Positions 25,588-34,941 are shown, numbered from the stretch's first letter. The stretch is 64,000 bases of DNA from Selenomonadaceae bacterium (GCA_017484005.1 JAFUTY010000023.1:1-64000); one strand, 5' to 3'. A program made the numbers and translations. Notes: a model not told the origin generated them from the sequence alone.

Positions 25588-25998
25588 TCACTCCTCAAAC
25601 ACTTTTTTGAATTTGCTTACATATTTATCCGGCAATTTGGAAATCTTGCCAGTCTGGATATTCGTGAAAACATTTTGAGATTTTCCCGAGACAATCACTC
25701 GAGTTTTATCGGGATCTTTGCGCGTGATTTTGTATTCAAATTCCATTTTTGCCGCGGTGAGAGCTGTCGGAATGACTTCGATTTGCAAAATTTCATCGAA
25801 ATGCGAGGGATTTTGAAATTTCGCCTCGACTTGACGAATTGGAAATAGATATCCATCCTGCATAATTTCGTCGAGCGTGATTCCGATTGAGCGCAAAAAT
25901 TCGATTCGCGCAATTTCAAACCAGCGAATGTAATTTGCGTGATGAGTGACTTGCATCAAATCAGTGTCGAAAAAATCAACTCTTTTTTCGAAAATCAT
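25588..25998 (-). CDS. Hotdog-fold acyl-CoA thioesterase (YbgC/FadM-like)
   Basis: This 136-residue protein has the 4-hydroxybenzoyl-CoA thioesterase signature: RVDFFDTDLMQVTHHANY with the catalytic Asp, then IRWFEIARIEFLR. It hydrolyses acyl-CoA or acyl-ACP thioesters in the cytoplasm. It starts in a four-base overlap with the ZnuA-like gene. The physiological acyl group is unknown. Confidence 0.85.
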   Translation of the reverse strand: MIFEKRVDFFDTDLMQVTHHANYIRWFEIARIEFLRSIGITLDEIMQDGYLFPIRQVEAKFQNPSHFDEILQIEVIPTALTAAKMEFEYKITRKDPDKTRVIVSGKSQNVFTNIQTGKISKLPDKYVSKFKKVFEE

Positions 25999-26891
25999 TG
26001 TAACGCCTCCTTCAAAACATTCATATTTTCTCTCATTTTATCGATGTAGGAATTTTTCGCGTCGAGATTTGCTTCGCCCGTGACAATTGGATCGAGCGTG
26101 AAAATTTGAGCTCCAGTTTCTCGAGCGATCGTTTCAGCGGCTTTTGGAGAATATTGCGGTTCAGTGAATAAAACTTTCGTCGGGAGTGTATTGATTTTTT
26201 CAATTGTCTCCTCGAGTTCCTTTGGAGTCGGCTCTTGACCCGGCTCGCGCTCGATTACGTCGATGATTCGCAAATCGAATTCCTTGGCGAAATATGGAAA
26301 TGCTTCGTGAAATGTCACTATATCCTTGTGCGGGAGATTATCGAGTTCAAGATGCATTTCATCACGAAGTTTTGAGAGATCCGTAACATATTTTATCGCG
26401 TTGTCTCGATACTGTTTTGCGTGATCTGGATCGATTTCGCAAAGTTGCGACGTGATCGATTTGACTTGATCGATTGAATATGTGACGCTCGTCCAAACAT
26501 GAGGATTCGGCTCACCATCTTCAAGAATCGGTTCAATATGTTCTGACTTCGACGCGTCAATAATTTTCAAATCTTTATTCGCGGAAATCGCTTTTTCCAA
26601 AAAACTTTCCATGCCGAGCCCGTTGACGATGAAAATATCTGCAGATTCAAGCGTTGTCATATCTTCCGTCGTGAGTTGATAATCGTGCAGGCATCCAGTT
26701 TGAGGTTTTGTCATGTTTTTGATTTCGACGCCATCGATTCCGCCCGCAATATTTATCGCGTCAATGTAGATAGGATAAAACGACGTGACGATGTGAAGTT
26801 TTCCATCATCTTGAGAATTTTTTCCGCAGCCGGAGAAAATTGTCAGCGAAAAAATTGAGAGAATCGCTAAAATTTTTTTCAGATCGATCAA
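25995..26891 (-). CDS. Zinc/manganese ABC transporter substrate-binding lipoprotein (ZnuA-like)
   Basis: The product of up to 298 residues has a lipobox (FSGC) and the metal-binding fold: TSFYPIYIDAINIAGG, a metal histidine in GCLHDYQLT, NPHVW, and TFHEAFPYF with a third His. Such proteins deliver Zn or Mn to an ABC importer, but no permease or ATPase gene is adjacent. The first possible start, TTG 26891, touches the AGGAG ribosome site. CTG 26882, nine bases after AGGAG, would give MKKILAIL, a more normal signal peptide. Confidence 0.85.
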   Translation of the reverse strand: MIDLKKILAILSIFSLTIFSGCGKNSQDDGKLHIVTSFYPIYIDAINIAGGIDGVEIKNMTKPQTGCLHDYQLTTEDMTTLESADIFIVNGLGMESFLEKAISANKDLKIIDASKSEHIEPILEDGEPNPHVWTSVTYSIDQVKSITSQLCEIDPDHAKQYRDNAIKYVTDLSKLRDEMHLELDNLPHKDIVTFHEAFPYFAKEFDLRIIDVIEREPGQEPTPKELEETIEKINTLPTKVLFTEPQYSPKAAETIARETGAQIFTLDPIVTGEANLDAKNSYIDKMRENMNVLKEALQ

Positions 26892-27250
26892 CTCCTACGC
26901 GTATAATACATCAAACTTCCGACGTTCAAATTTTCAAATGTCATTGAATCGATTTCATCGCCGTGAAAAATTAATCGGCATGGAACATCACTGCCTAGAA
27001 ATCGAGTCATTATGATCGTTTGATCCTCGTCAAAGGTGACAGATTGAATCTCATATCGCGCTCTTCCGAGAACTCCTTGATTTCCAGTTTCATCAGCATA
27101 AATTGATAGCTCGCCATCATCATCGCGAATCCACTCGCCATCGATCAATTGATTTGCCCATTCAAAAACTTCATTGCGATCGAATGCATCGGCTTGCGTC
27201 GGGAATGTTATGAAAAAGATCGCGAGCAGGATCAAAAAAATTTTTTTCAT
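26888..27250 (-). CDS. Small exported protein, unknown function
   Basis: This 120-residue protein has a clear signal peptide (MKKIFLILLAIFFITFPTQA, then DA). The mature acidic part looks like a small beta-rich domain with no family I recognise. It overlaps the aminotransferase stop (ATGA) and, depending on the start used, the ZnuA-like gene, so it is translated as part of the operon. Confidence 0.65.
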   Translation of the reverse strand: MKKIFLILLAIFFITFPTQADAFDRNEVFEWANQLIDGEWIRDDDGELSIYADETGNQGVLGRARYEIQSVTFDEDQTIIMTRFLGSDVPCRLIFHGDEIDSMTFENLNVGSLMYYTRRS

Positions 27251-28431
27251 TTCAAATATTCCTCGGCGAGAAGTTTGAATTTTGGAATTGAGCGTTCAAT
27301 CGTTTCAGTCTTGATGCAATATGCCGCGCGGAAATATCCAGGGCAGCCGAAATCTTTTCCTGGGACGAGTAAGAGATCGAATTTTTTCGCTCGCTCGCAA
27401 AACGCTTCATCGTCAGACTCCAACGCTTTTGGAAACAGATAGAACGCGCCTTGAGGCTTGACACATTCGAATCCCGCCGAAATCAAACCTTCATACAAAA
27501 TCTTTCCATTCCGCTCGTAAGTCGAAATGTCAGAAGGTTTTCCAGCGCATCGAGCTATCACGAGCTGCCAAAGTGATGGTGCATTGACGTGAGTCAAAAC
27601 TCGAGCTGCTCCCGCAATCGCTCCATAAATTTTTTCGAAGTCTGCAATTTCATCCGGCACAATTATATATCCAATTCGCTCGCCAGGCAGTGAAAATGAT
27701 TTACTGTATGAATAGCAAACTAGCGTGTCTGAATAAATCTGCGGAACATATGGAACTTCAAGATCATAAGCGATTTCTCGATACGGCTCGTCGCTGATTA
27801 TAAAAATTGGATGTCCAAATTCGCTCGATTTCTTCTTCAAAATTTCCGCGAGCTTTTCCAAAGTTTCTCGGGAATAAATCGCACCGCTTGGATTGTTCGG
27901 TGAATTGATAATGACTGCTTTCGTATGTGAATTCAGACTCGATTCGAATTTATCAAAATCGATCTGCCAATCTGAAGTCTGCGCTGGAATGACAATCAAT
28001 TTTGCGCCGACCGATTCAACGAAAACTTTGTATTCTGGAAAATATGGCGCGAATGTCACGAATTCATCTTGATCTTCCGCGAGTGCTTTGAATGATATTG
28101 TTATCGCGGCAGCTGCTCCGGCTGTCAAAAATAGATTTTTTCCCTCGAGATTCGTCGAAAATTTGTCGCTCAAAGATTTTGCCAAAATTTCTCGAACTCT
28201 CGGATTTCCCGGCGCGACTGTATATCCATGAACTTTCGAAGGCGGCAGTGTTTCAAGAATATCAACAATCGCATCTTTTACAAATTTTGGAGTCGGAACA
28301 TTTGGATTGCCAAGGCTGAAATCGAAGATGTTATCCTCGCCAACCTCCATCGCGCGCTTCCGTCCAAACTCAAAAATCGTGCGGATCGTGGATTTTTTCG
28401 TCCCGAGCTCATACATTTTGGAATTTATCAT
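27247..28431 (-). CDS. PLP-dependent class I/II aminotransferase
   Basis: This 394-residue fold-type I aminotransferase has INSPNNPSGAIY, ISDEPYREI and the PLP lysine in SYSKSFSLPGERIGY. It belongs to the aspartate/aromatic aminotransferase group. The exact amino acid cannot be assigned. ATG 28431 behind AGAGGAG is preferred over the TTG one codon earlier. It is the first gene of the operon running to 24332. Confidence 0.85.
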   Translation of the reverse strand: MINSKMYELGTKKSTIRTIFEFGRKRAMEVGEDNIFDFSLGNPNVPTPKFVKDAIVDILETLPPSKVHGYTVAPGNPRVREILAKSLSDKFSTNLEGKNLFLTAGAAAAITISFKALAEDQDEFVTFAPYFPEYKVFVESVGAKLIVIPAQTSDWQIDFDKFESSLNSHTKAVIINSPNNPSGAIYSRETLEKLAEILKKKSSEFGHPIFIISDEPYREIAYDLEVPYVPQIYSDTLVCYSYSKSFSLPGERIGYIIVPDEIADFEKIYGAIAGAARVLTHVNAPSLWQLVIARCAGKPSDISTYERNGKILYEGLISAGFECVKPQGAFYLFPKALESDDEAFCERAKKFDLLLVPGKDFGCPGYFRAAYCIKTETIERSIPKFKLLAEEYLK

Positions 28432-28483
28432 CAAATTCTCCTCTCTTCTGAAAATTGAGAATGGAAATCTGAAAAACGCGAGA

Positions 28484-28492
28484 ATCCTATCA
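28484..28492 (-). promoter_or_regulatory. Extended -10 box before the aminotransferase operon
   Basis: On the minus strand TGATAGGAT lies about 50 bases before the start, matching similar boxes before cmk, cydA and the TIGR04076 gene. No -35 is obvious. Confidence 0.4.
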
Positions 28493-28502
28493 CTCCTCGA
28501 CG

Positions 28503-28546
28503 CAAAAAAAAACTCCCGACAGATTTTTTTCCGTCGGGAATTTTTT
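28503..28546 (-). terminator. Terminator after the DUF4127 gene
   Basis: The stem ACTCCCGAC/GTCGGGA has a T-run on the minus strand, directly downstream of the stop at 28553. It separates this operon from the aminotransferase operon. Confidence 0.85.
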
Positions 28547-28552
28547 ATTCGG

Positions 28553-30130
28553 CTATCTCAAAACGTCAGATTCAAACATTCGATGCCATGGAAAGACAAC
28601 TCGAACATCTCCAAAATCAAACGGCGGCAGGTTGTCTTCGATGAATCGATTTAAAAGTTTCGTCGATCGAGCTTCGATTTGAGTTTCAATGTCAGTTATC
28701 GACGCCTTGGGATATCGAAAACCGTTCATCTGATTCAACACGATTCGACGAACGTTCGATTGATATGCCCAATCGTCGAGATATCGCGTTATCAAAAGAT
28801 CGTCAACATCCCAATAATTCATTCGAGTTGCAAGCATTGCAGTTCCAAGAACGAATCCCGTCGAATTTGTCGGAGTGTTCCATCCTCCATATGCTCGAAT
28901 TTTGAATAACAGTGCGCGATCCCGCAATTGATTCATCAATGCATTGTCAGATCCATTTGCGAAAGCTATATCTGCAATGGCGACAGGATATCCCTTGCCG
29001 ACATTTTCTGAAACCATGTCTGCAAATTCAATCGTTCCGGGGCGAATCTGTCCATAATTTCCAGGTACAGCGTTCAGCGATTCATACGTCGCGCCATCGA
29101 TATTCGTGTTGACTAATAGCACAACATTAGCATTGTCGGGCTTTGGAACTGGATAACCTCCCGTCGAAATTATAGCTTCTTGAATCGACTGCTCGATTGT
29201 TTCATCGCTATAAGCAGGGATCGTCTTTTCACCTGTTCCAATATTGTATTGCGTGTAGACAAATGGAACGTCGCCAGTGATTGTATTAACTGCGCGAGTC
29301 AACATCAATAAAGCCAATTCATCAATTCCCGCTACAGTCTGCATTCGAGTTTTGCCGAGATCCTTGGCATATTCCTTCAAATGTCTGCCTTCCATATGAG
29401 TTTGAGAATATGGAGCATTGTCATCTCGTCCCAATAAAAAGTATCCAAAAACATCTTTCCGCGTGAGATCGACCAATTTTTTATTGGCGTTGAAATTTTT
29501 CGATCGGCGTTTCATCCAATCCTCGAGAGCTTCTTTCGGAATTGAATTTTCGAGATTTTTCAGCGATTTTTTCTCCTGCTTCGTCAATTTTTCAGTTTCC
29601 TTTTTATCGAGGAGCGAAGTGTATTGAAAAATCGACGCGCCATATTGCTTGTAATAATCAGTTTCTTCCGAGCCGACACCCTCGCCAGTTCGTGGAGTTC
29701 TCATAATCGATGCGAATGTAAACATCTTTAAATATGGAAATTTTTCATGGATTTTCTCGAAATTTTCGATTCGATTTGCGATTGTCTTTTCATCGATCGA
29801 ATGCTTTCGCGATGCAACTAGACTTCCATATAACATTGCATCGGAAGAAATGACTGCTGTCACTGCACCATCTGCATTTTGCTCGAGCCATTTCCAAAGT
29901 TTATCCGGCTCGCCAAAATTTTTTTCATTGCCAAGCAATTCAATCGGCGGAGTTACAACTTCATAACCAAGTTTTTGAACGACTTCCGCGGATTGTTTAT
30001 TGGAAATCGGTCTTGAATCGTGAGGGATGAATATGATTTTTTCACCGCTGGCTTCAACGCTCGAAAAAATTGTGAGAGTTGAAATTCCAGCGACAAGAAT
30101 CGATTTCAAAAATTTTTTGATTGAGATCAC
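28553..30130 (-). CDS. DUF4127 family exported protein
   Basis: This protein of up to 525 residues matches DUF4127: FIPHDSRPISNKQS near the mature N-terminus, SSDAMLYGSLVASRKH, ASIMRTPRTGEG, GRDDNAPYSQT, and ADIAFANGSDN. A signal peptide is present. The function of the family is not known to me. GTG 30130 lies inside an extended Shine-Dalgarno-like AAGGACGTGATC. A start at ATC 30121 would give MKKFLKSIL at normal spacing. It is the third gene after the GH13-GH77 fusion and the FkbM methyltransferase. Confidence 0.85.
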   Translation of the reverse strand: MISIKKFLKSILVAGISTLTIFSSVEASGEKIIFIPHDSRPISNKQSAEVVQKLGYEVVTPPIELLGNEKNFGEPDKLWKWLEQNADGAVTAVISSDAMLYGSLVASRKHSIDEKTIANRIENFEKIHEKFPYLKMFTFASIMRTPRTGEGVGSEETDYYKQYGASIFQYTSLLDKKETEKLTKQEKKSLKNLENSIPKEALEDWMKRRSKNFNANKKLVDLTRKDVFGYFLLGRDDNAPYSQTHMEGRHLKEYAKDLGKTRMQTVAGIDELALLMLTRAVNTITGDVPFVYTQYNIGTGEKTIPAYSDETIEQSIQEAIISTGGYPVPKPDNANVVLLVNTNIDGATYESLNAVPGNYGQIRPGTIEFADMVSENVGKGYPVAIADIAFANGSDNALMNQLRDRALLFKIRAYGGWNTPTNSTGFVLGTAMLATRMNYWDVDDLLITRYLDDWAYQSNVRRIVLNQMNGFRYPKASITDIETQIEARSTKLLNRFIEDNLPPFDFGDVRVVFPWHRMFESDVLR

Positions 30131-30143
30131 GTCCTTTTAAAAA

Positions 30144-31309
30144 TCAACGCGCGAAAAGTACCAATTCATAGCCCGCTGAATATCGCATCGGCAAATCGAA
30201 TTTTTTGCAGAAATCTACGATATGTGGATTTGCCAAAAACAAAAATGGCTCATTATCTGAACTTGCTTCGAAGTGACGAAAAGCAAATTCATAATCTGGA
30301 CGAATCGATCTCACAAAATCGATAAGTGTCCAAAGATCTTCCGGTTTATGATATGCAGACAGAGCTAATTTTGGTTTAAATCGAGTGATAGTGTCTACCG
30401 ATCCTTTGAGCATTGCGAGCTCAGCACCTTCGATATCGAGCTTGATAAAGTCAACGCTTGGAAGATTTTTCTCGCGAACGTATGCATCAAGAGTTGTGAG
30501 TTGAGTTTTTGGAGATCCATCCGGCGCAAGTTGATTAAAATAAATTCTACTCGCGCCGCCACCTTGTTTATATTCAATTTCGCGTGGAAAATCTGCAAGT
30601 CCAAGATTTTCGAGGATGAATCCCTTTTCGTCAGCAAGTTTTTTAGCGTCTGCAAAATTTTTCTTAGACATTTCGAAGGAATAGACTTTGCAACCGAGAT
30701 CAGTAAAAAACGCGGCAGTTGCTCCATCACACGCGCCACCGTCAATCATTATATCCCCAGCTTGCGGCAAAAATCCGTTCAATAAGTATTGCGATTGAGG
30801 AGCGAATTTGCAGAATGAAACTCGTCGCGACACCCATTGCAATATGAATCCTAGGAGTGTTTCGCGCGATTCATCATCGATTAAATCTTTGTAAATTCGA
30901 AAAATATCCTCTAAATGCGCAAGATAGAAATTGAATCGCTCGCGTAAACCTCTAGCATTGTCATTGATAATCGGTTCAATTCCCCATTCGATAAATTTCT
31001 GTGCCGCAATCATCGAAACGTGTTCTCTAACTAGAAACACAAATTCGATCTTATTGTTCGGGGGGGGGGGGCGAACTTGACAGATTGAATTCCATCGAAA
31101 GGTTTTTCAAATTCTTCCGGCTCAACGGCAAAAAGATATTTGAATTGAATTCCGGAACGCTGAAATTGCGCAATCAATTCAGCTTTTTGCTCTCGTGACC
31201 ATCTCGGTGCGAATAAAGCGACAGGAGTATTGTTTTTCGCGATTCGTTGATTTGTATATTCGTAACGAATTTCGCTCATTTGGCTGACGAAATTCAGAAA
31301 ACGATTCAT
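30144..31309 (-). CDS. FkbM family methyltransferase, frame interrupted by a C12 tract (OFF state)
   Basis: From ATG 31309 (behind AGAGGTGA) the frame gives about 79 residues ending VKFA, then meets 12 C on the coding strand and stops at 31031. The conserved part continues in another frame from 31040: GDIMIDGGACDGATAAFF, VYSFEMSKKNF and VDFIKLDIEGAELAMLKG, the FkbM SAM-binding and catalytic segments. One extra C, or two fewer, restores one protein of about 388 residues (VKFA, prolines, NNKIEFVFLVREH). The family O-methylates sugars and other metabolites. In the state read here it should not be made in full length. Confidence 0.85.
31060..31071 (-). repeat. G12 homopolymer (C12 in coding sense), probable phase-variation tract
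   Basis: Twelve G on the plus strand interrupt the FkbM gene. The flanks GTTCG and CGAAC form a small inverted repeat around it. As at 6511, lengths 13 or 10 are in frame and 12 is out of frame. Confidence 0.9.
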
Positions 31310-31314
31310 ATTTG

Positions 31315-34300
31315 TCACCTCTTGTATTTTTGACAGAGCGAGCGAAGTCTTGCAGCGTCTGCATTCTCTTTGTAATCTGAACTCATTGACCAGCGCCAAT
31401 TGATTCCGACAGTTCCAGGAGTATTCATTCGCGACTTCGAATCGAGTTTCAAAACGTCTTGCATCGGAACAATTGTCATTCGAGCGTTAGATGCATATCC
31501 AAACTCGATCAACTTCGAGCAAACATCATCCGGACGTCTCCAATCTGCACCGAGCAATGCAGCGATTGCAACTTGAGTCGGCTCGTCGAGATCTTCGAGA
31601 TACCAGCCGACCGTAGTATTGTTATCGTGAGTTCCAGTGTAAACGATCGAATTTTCCGGTGCGACAAATCCCATGCGACCTTCTTCGTTGAAATGCAATG
31701 TGAAATGTAGAACTTTCATGCCGGGGAATCCACAATCAGCGCGGAGTTTCTCGACTTCGTCAGTGATAATTCCAAGATCTTCCGCGACGATCGACAATTT
31801 TCCGAACGCCTGTTCGATTGCATAGAAAAAGTTTTTGCCAGGACCAGGTTTCCATTTTCCATCGATCGCAGTTTCAGCCTCGCCATCGATTTCCCAATAC
31901 GATTCAAAACCGCGGAAATGATCGATTCGAACGATATCAACCAATTCCGAGAGCCGCTTGAATCTCAATTTCCACCAGCCATAATGATCTTTCTGCATTG
32001 CCTTCCAGTCATAGAGTGGATTTCCCCAGAGCTGTCCAGTCGCAGAGAAATAATCTGGCGGAACTCCAGCGACAGTCTTCGGCGTGCCATCTTTGTTGAG
32101 ATCAAACATTTTCTGATTTGCCCAAACATCGGCGGAATCTGCGGAAACAAAAATCGGCATGTCGCCCATGATTTCGATTTTCTTTTCGCGAGCATAACTA
32201 TGCAATTTTTCCCATTGACGGTGGAAGATGTACTGCTTGAATTTCTCGAGGAACACTCCATCTTTGAGCTTGTCACGAAGTTCCTTGAGAGTCGATTCAT
32301 CGCGCGTCCGAATCTTTTCATCCCATTCAGTCCACGCACGAAGTTTATTTTTATCTTTGATCGCAATGAATAAAGCATAATCCTCGAGCCAATATGCTTC
32401 GCTCGTGCAGAAATCATCGAAATCTTTCCGGAGCTCTTCATTTCCACTGATCATTTCTTTGAATTTCGCGGCAGCTTTTTTCAGACATTTATTTTTGAAA
32501 ATCTCAGCCTTGGCAAAATCGACGAATTGCGATTTGACTTGACGATCGACTTTCACATCGCCCTCGTTGAGAAGTCCACGAGATACTAGATCATCGACAG
32601 AGATCAACATTGGATTTCCGGCGAATGCTGAGGGAGATTGATACGGTGAATATCCATAACCGACAGGATTCAGTGGGAGCATTTGCCAAACTGTCTGTCC
32701 TGCAGATTCGAGATAATCGACAAAATCGAAAGCCGCCTGCCCAAAATCACCGATTCCATATTTCGTCGGGAGAGATGTTGGATGCAGCAAAATTCCAGCC
32801 TTGCGATCGTGATGCTGTTGATCCGCTACATTTTTCAACAGAATTCCAGTGAATGGTTTGAGATTCAGATAAACTCTTCCGCGCATAACTGGAATCGATT
32901 CCGAAGGTTTCAAGACATCGATGAATTTTCCATCTGCAAAATCACTGACATCGAAGGAAATCTGTCGATCCTCTCCCGCGCGATTGAATGCAATGACAAA
33001 TGTTTCATTCTCCGCTTCAACTCCAAAGACATCGTGACCGGTGCGAATCGTTCGAGCATATGCAACAATATCTCCGCCTGCATGCAATGGTAGCAATTCG
33101 CCAGTTCGAAGAGCTGTATGATCATTGCGAATTCCAATCAACGTCTTGAAGAATCCACGAAGCTCTTCATCCGCGCGATCCCATTCATACGCACCGCGGC
33201 AATATGGATCTTTGAATCCCTGCATTCCGATTTCATCTCCGTAATAAATGCTCGGAACACCTGGATAGGTCATTTGCCACATCGCTGCCATTTTCAGCCG
33301 CGCGATTCCGAGTTTCAACTTCGATTCATCGAGCCGATATTTTGCCTGATCCATATCTGGCATTTCGTCATAATATGGAGCTTCGCCGAAAATCGTCAAA
33401 ATTCTCATGCGATCGTGAGAGCCGATTAAATTCATCATTGCATAGAAATTCTCTTTTGGATAATTCTCACGCAACGACTCGAGCCGGCGCATTGCTAGAT
33501 TTCCATCGATGTGCCCGAGCAAAAATTCGATAACCTGCTCGCGGAATGGATAATTCATCGCGGAATCGAGCTCACGTCCGCATAAATATTCACGCTGAAC
33601 TCCATATGAAACTTTGTTCGATGCATCTTCCCAAACTTCACCGATTAACACCGCTTCAGGATTCAACTTTTTCAATTCTGAATAGAAAGCTTGTGAGAAT
33701 TCTGGCGGAAGTTCATCGACAACATCGAGACGCCAGCCGCTGATTCCCTCGCCAATCCAATGATGCAAAACTGAATCATCGCTGCGAATTATGAAATCCA
33801 TGTATGACGGAGTTATCTCACGAATGTTCGGAAGAGTGTTATGTCCCCACCAAGCCTCATATTCCGTCGGCCATTTATGGAATGTATACCAATCAAAATA
33901 TGGCGAATCTTTCGATTGACACGCACCGACTGAATTATATTCGCCGAGGACGTTGAAATAGATCGAATTTGCGCCGCTGTGAGAAAAAACTCCATCGAGG
34001 ATTATATGAATTCCCATCTCGCGAGCCTTGTCAACCAATTCGCGAAAATCCTGATTCGTTCCGAGCATTGGATCGACTTTGTGATAATCGCCGGTGTCAT
34101 AATGATGATTCGATTCTGATTCGAAAATCGGATTAAAATAGATCGTATTGATTCCGAGATCCTTCAAATAATCGAGTTTTTCCTCGACGCCTTTCAAATT
34201 TCCGCCGAAGAAATCGTAAGCAATGATCGCCTTCGTCGTTGGATCTTTGTAATAGTTTGGCGAATCATTCCAATCTGCATGGATAACTGCACGCTTTTTC

Positions 34301-34770
34301 GGAATGATTCGATCGCCGGAACGATAAAATCTGTCGGGGAAAATCTGATAAATCACTGAATGTTTGAACCAATCGGGAGTCTTTGCGCCTTTGAGATAAA
34401 CTGTGATTTGATATGAGGGCGGGACATGATCGTAGATTTCACCGAGCCCGCCGAGTTGATCTTCTTTGTTGCCATAGAAACTTGTGCCGCTCGAATGTGC
34501 AATGATAAAATAATACCAGAGCAGACATCCTTTGCTCGGCATCGTGACTGCGACGCTGTAAAATTTATCGTTGCCAGTGTCGCGAGTTGTCAATGGAATC
34601 AATTTCTCGCCAGAGCCGTCTTGCCATGTGCGGAGGAGAACTTGTTTGATCTCCTCGTCAGTGCGAATTCGAATTCCGAGCACGACTTCAGATTCAGTTT
34701 CAGCCGCACCGACAGTCGAGCGATAGTAGATGTTTTGCGAATTATGTTCGACGCTTCCTCGTTCGAGCAT
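31315..34770 (-). CDS. Fused GH13 amylase/debranching enzyme and GH77 4-alpha-glucanotransferase
   Basis: This 1,151-residue protein joins two glycan enzymes. Residues 1 to about 630 are a GH13 enzyme with a beta-rich N-terminal domain: YQIFPDRF, GWRLDVVDE (nucleophile), LIGEVWED (acid) and LIGSHDRMR. From about 635 it is a MalQ-type GH77 enzyme: RKAGILLHPTSLPTKYGIGD, VRIDHFRGFESYW (nucleophile), VAEDLGII (acid) and TGTHDNNT. No signal peptide is visible, so it should process glycogen or imported maltodextrin in the cytoplasm. Start ATG follows AAAGGAG. The FkbM gene begins five bases after its stop, whose TGA lies in that gene's ribosome site. Confidence 0.92.
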   Translation of the reverse strand: MLERGSVEHNSQNIYYRSTVGAAETESEVVLGIRIRTDEEIKQVLLRTWQDGSGEKLIPLTTRDTGNDKFYSVAVTMPSKGCLLWYYFIIAHSSGTSFYGNKEDQLGGLGEIYDHVPPSYQITVYLKGAKTPDWFKHSVIYQIFPDRFYRSGDRIIPKKRAVIHADWNDSPNYYKDPTTKAIIAYDFFGGNLKGVEEKLDYLKDLGINTIYFNPIFESESNHHYDTGDYHKVDPMLGTNQDFRELVDKAREMGIHIILDGVFSHSGANSIYFNVLGEYNSVGACQSKDSPYFDWYTFHKWPTEYEAWWGHNTLPNIREITPSYMDFIIRSDDSVLHHWIGEGISGWRLDVVDELPPEFSQAFYSELKKLNPEAVLIGEVWEDASNKVSYGVQREYLCGRELDSAMNYPFREQVIEFLLGHIDGNLAMRRLESLRENYPKENFYAMMNLIGSHDRMRILTIFGEAPYYDEMPDMDQAKYRLDESKLKLGIARLKMAAMWQMTYPGVPSIYYGDEIGMQGFKDPYCRGAYEWDRADEELRGFFKTLIGIRNDHTALRTGELLPLHAGGDIVAYARTIRTGHDVFGVEAENETFVIAFNRAGEDRQISFDVSDFADGKFIDVLKPSESIPVMRGRVYLNLKPFTGILLKNVADQQHHDRKAGILLHPTSLPTKYGIGDFGQAAFDFVDYLESAGQTVWQMLPLNPVGYGYSPYQSPSAFAGNPMLISVDDLVSRGLLNEGDVKVDRQVKSQFVDFAKAEIFKNKCLKKAAAKFKEMISGNEELRKDFDDFCTSEAYWLEDYALFIAIKDKNKLRAWTEWDEKIRTRDESTLKELRDKLKDGVFLEKFKQYIFHRQWEKLHSYAREKKIEIMGDMPIFVSADSADVWANQKMFDLNKDGTPKTVAGVPPDYFSATGQLWGNPLYDWKAMQKDHYGWWKLRFKRLSELVDIVRIDHFRGFESYWEIDGEAETAIDGKWKPGPGKNFFYAIEQAFGKLSIVAEDLGIITDEVEKLRADCGFPGMKVLHFTLHFNEEGRMGFVAPENSIVYTGTHDNNTTVGWYLEDLDEPTQVAIAALLGADWRRPDDVCSKLIEFGYASNARMTIVPMQDVLKLDSKSRMNTPGTVGINWRWSMSSDYKENADAARLRSLCQKYKR

Positions 34771-34890
34771 GTCTTCAACTCCTTTGCAAATTTTGTTTGA
34801 GACTTGAAAAATTTTCGACGTTTCAAAACATTTTCCTTCATTGCGGCGAATTTGAGATTCATTCTTCGATTGAGTTTCACAAATAAAAAA

Positions 34891-34929
34891 AGATCACCGA
34901 TCATTTTTCGATCGATGAATCTTTTTTTG
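34891..34929. terminator. Hairpin with A- and T-runs, bidirectional terminator-like
   Basis: GATCACCGATC pairs imperfectly with GATCGATGAATC, flanked by AAAAAAA and TTTTTTT with a GTTCG end. It lies between the partial mutarotase copy and the GH13-GH77 gene, and would stop minus-strand readthrough. Confidence 0.7.
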
Positions 34930-34941
34930 TTCGTAATGAAT

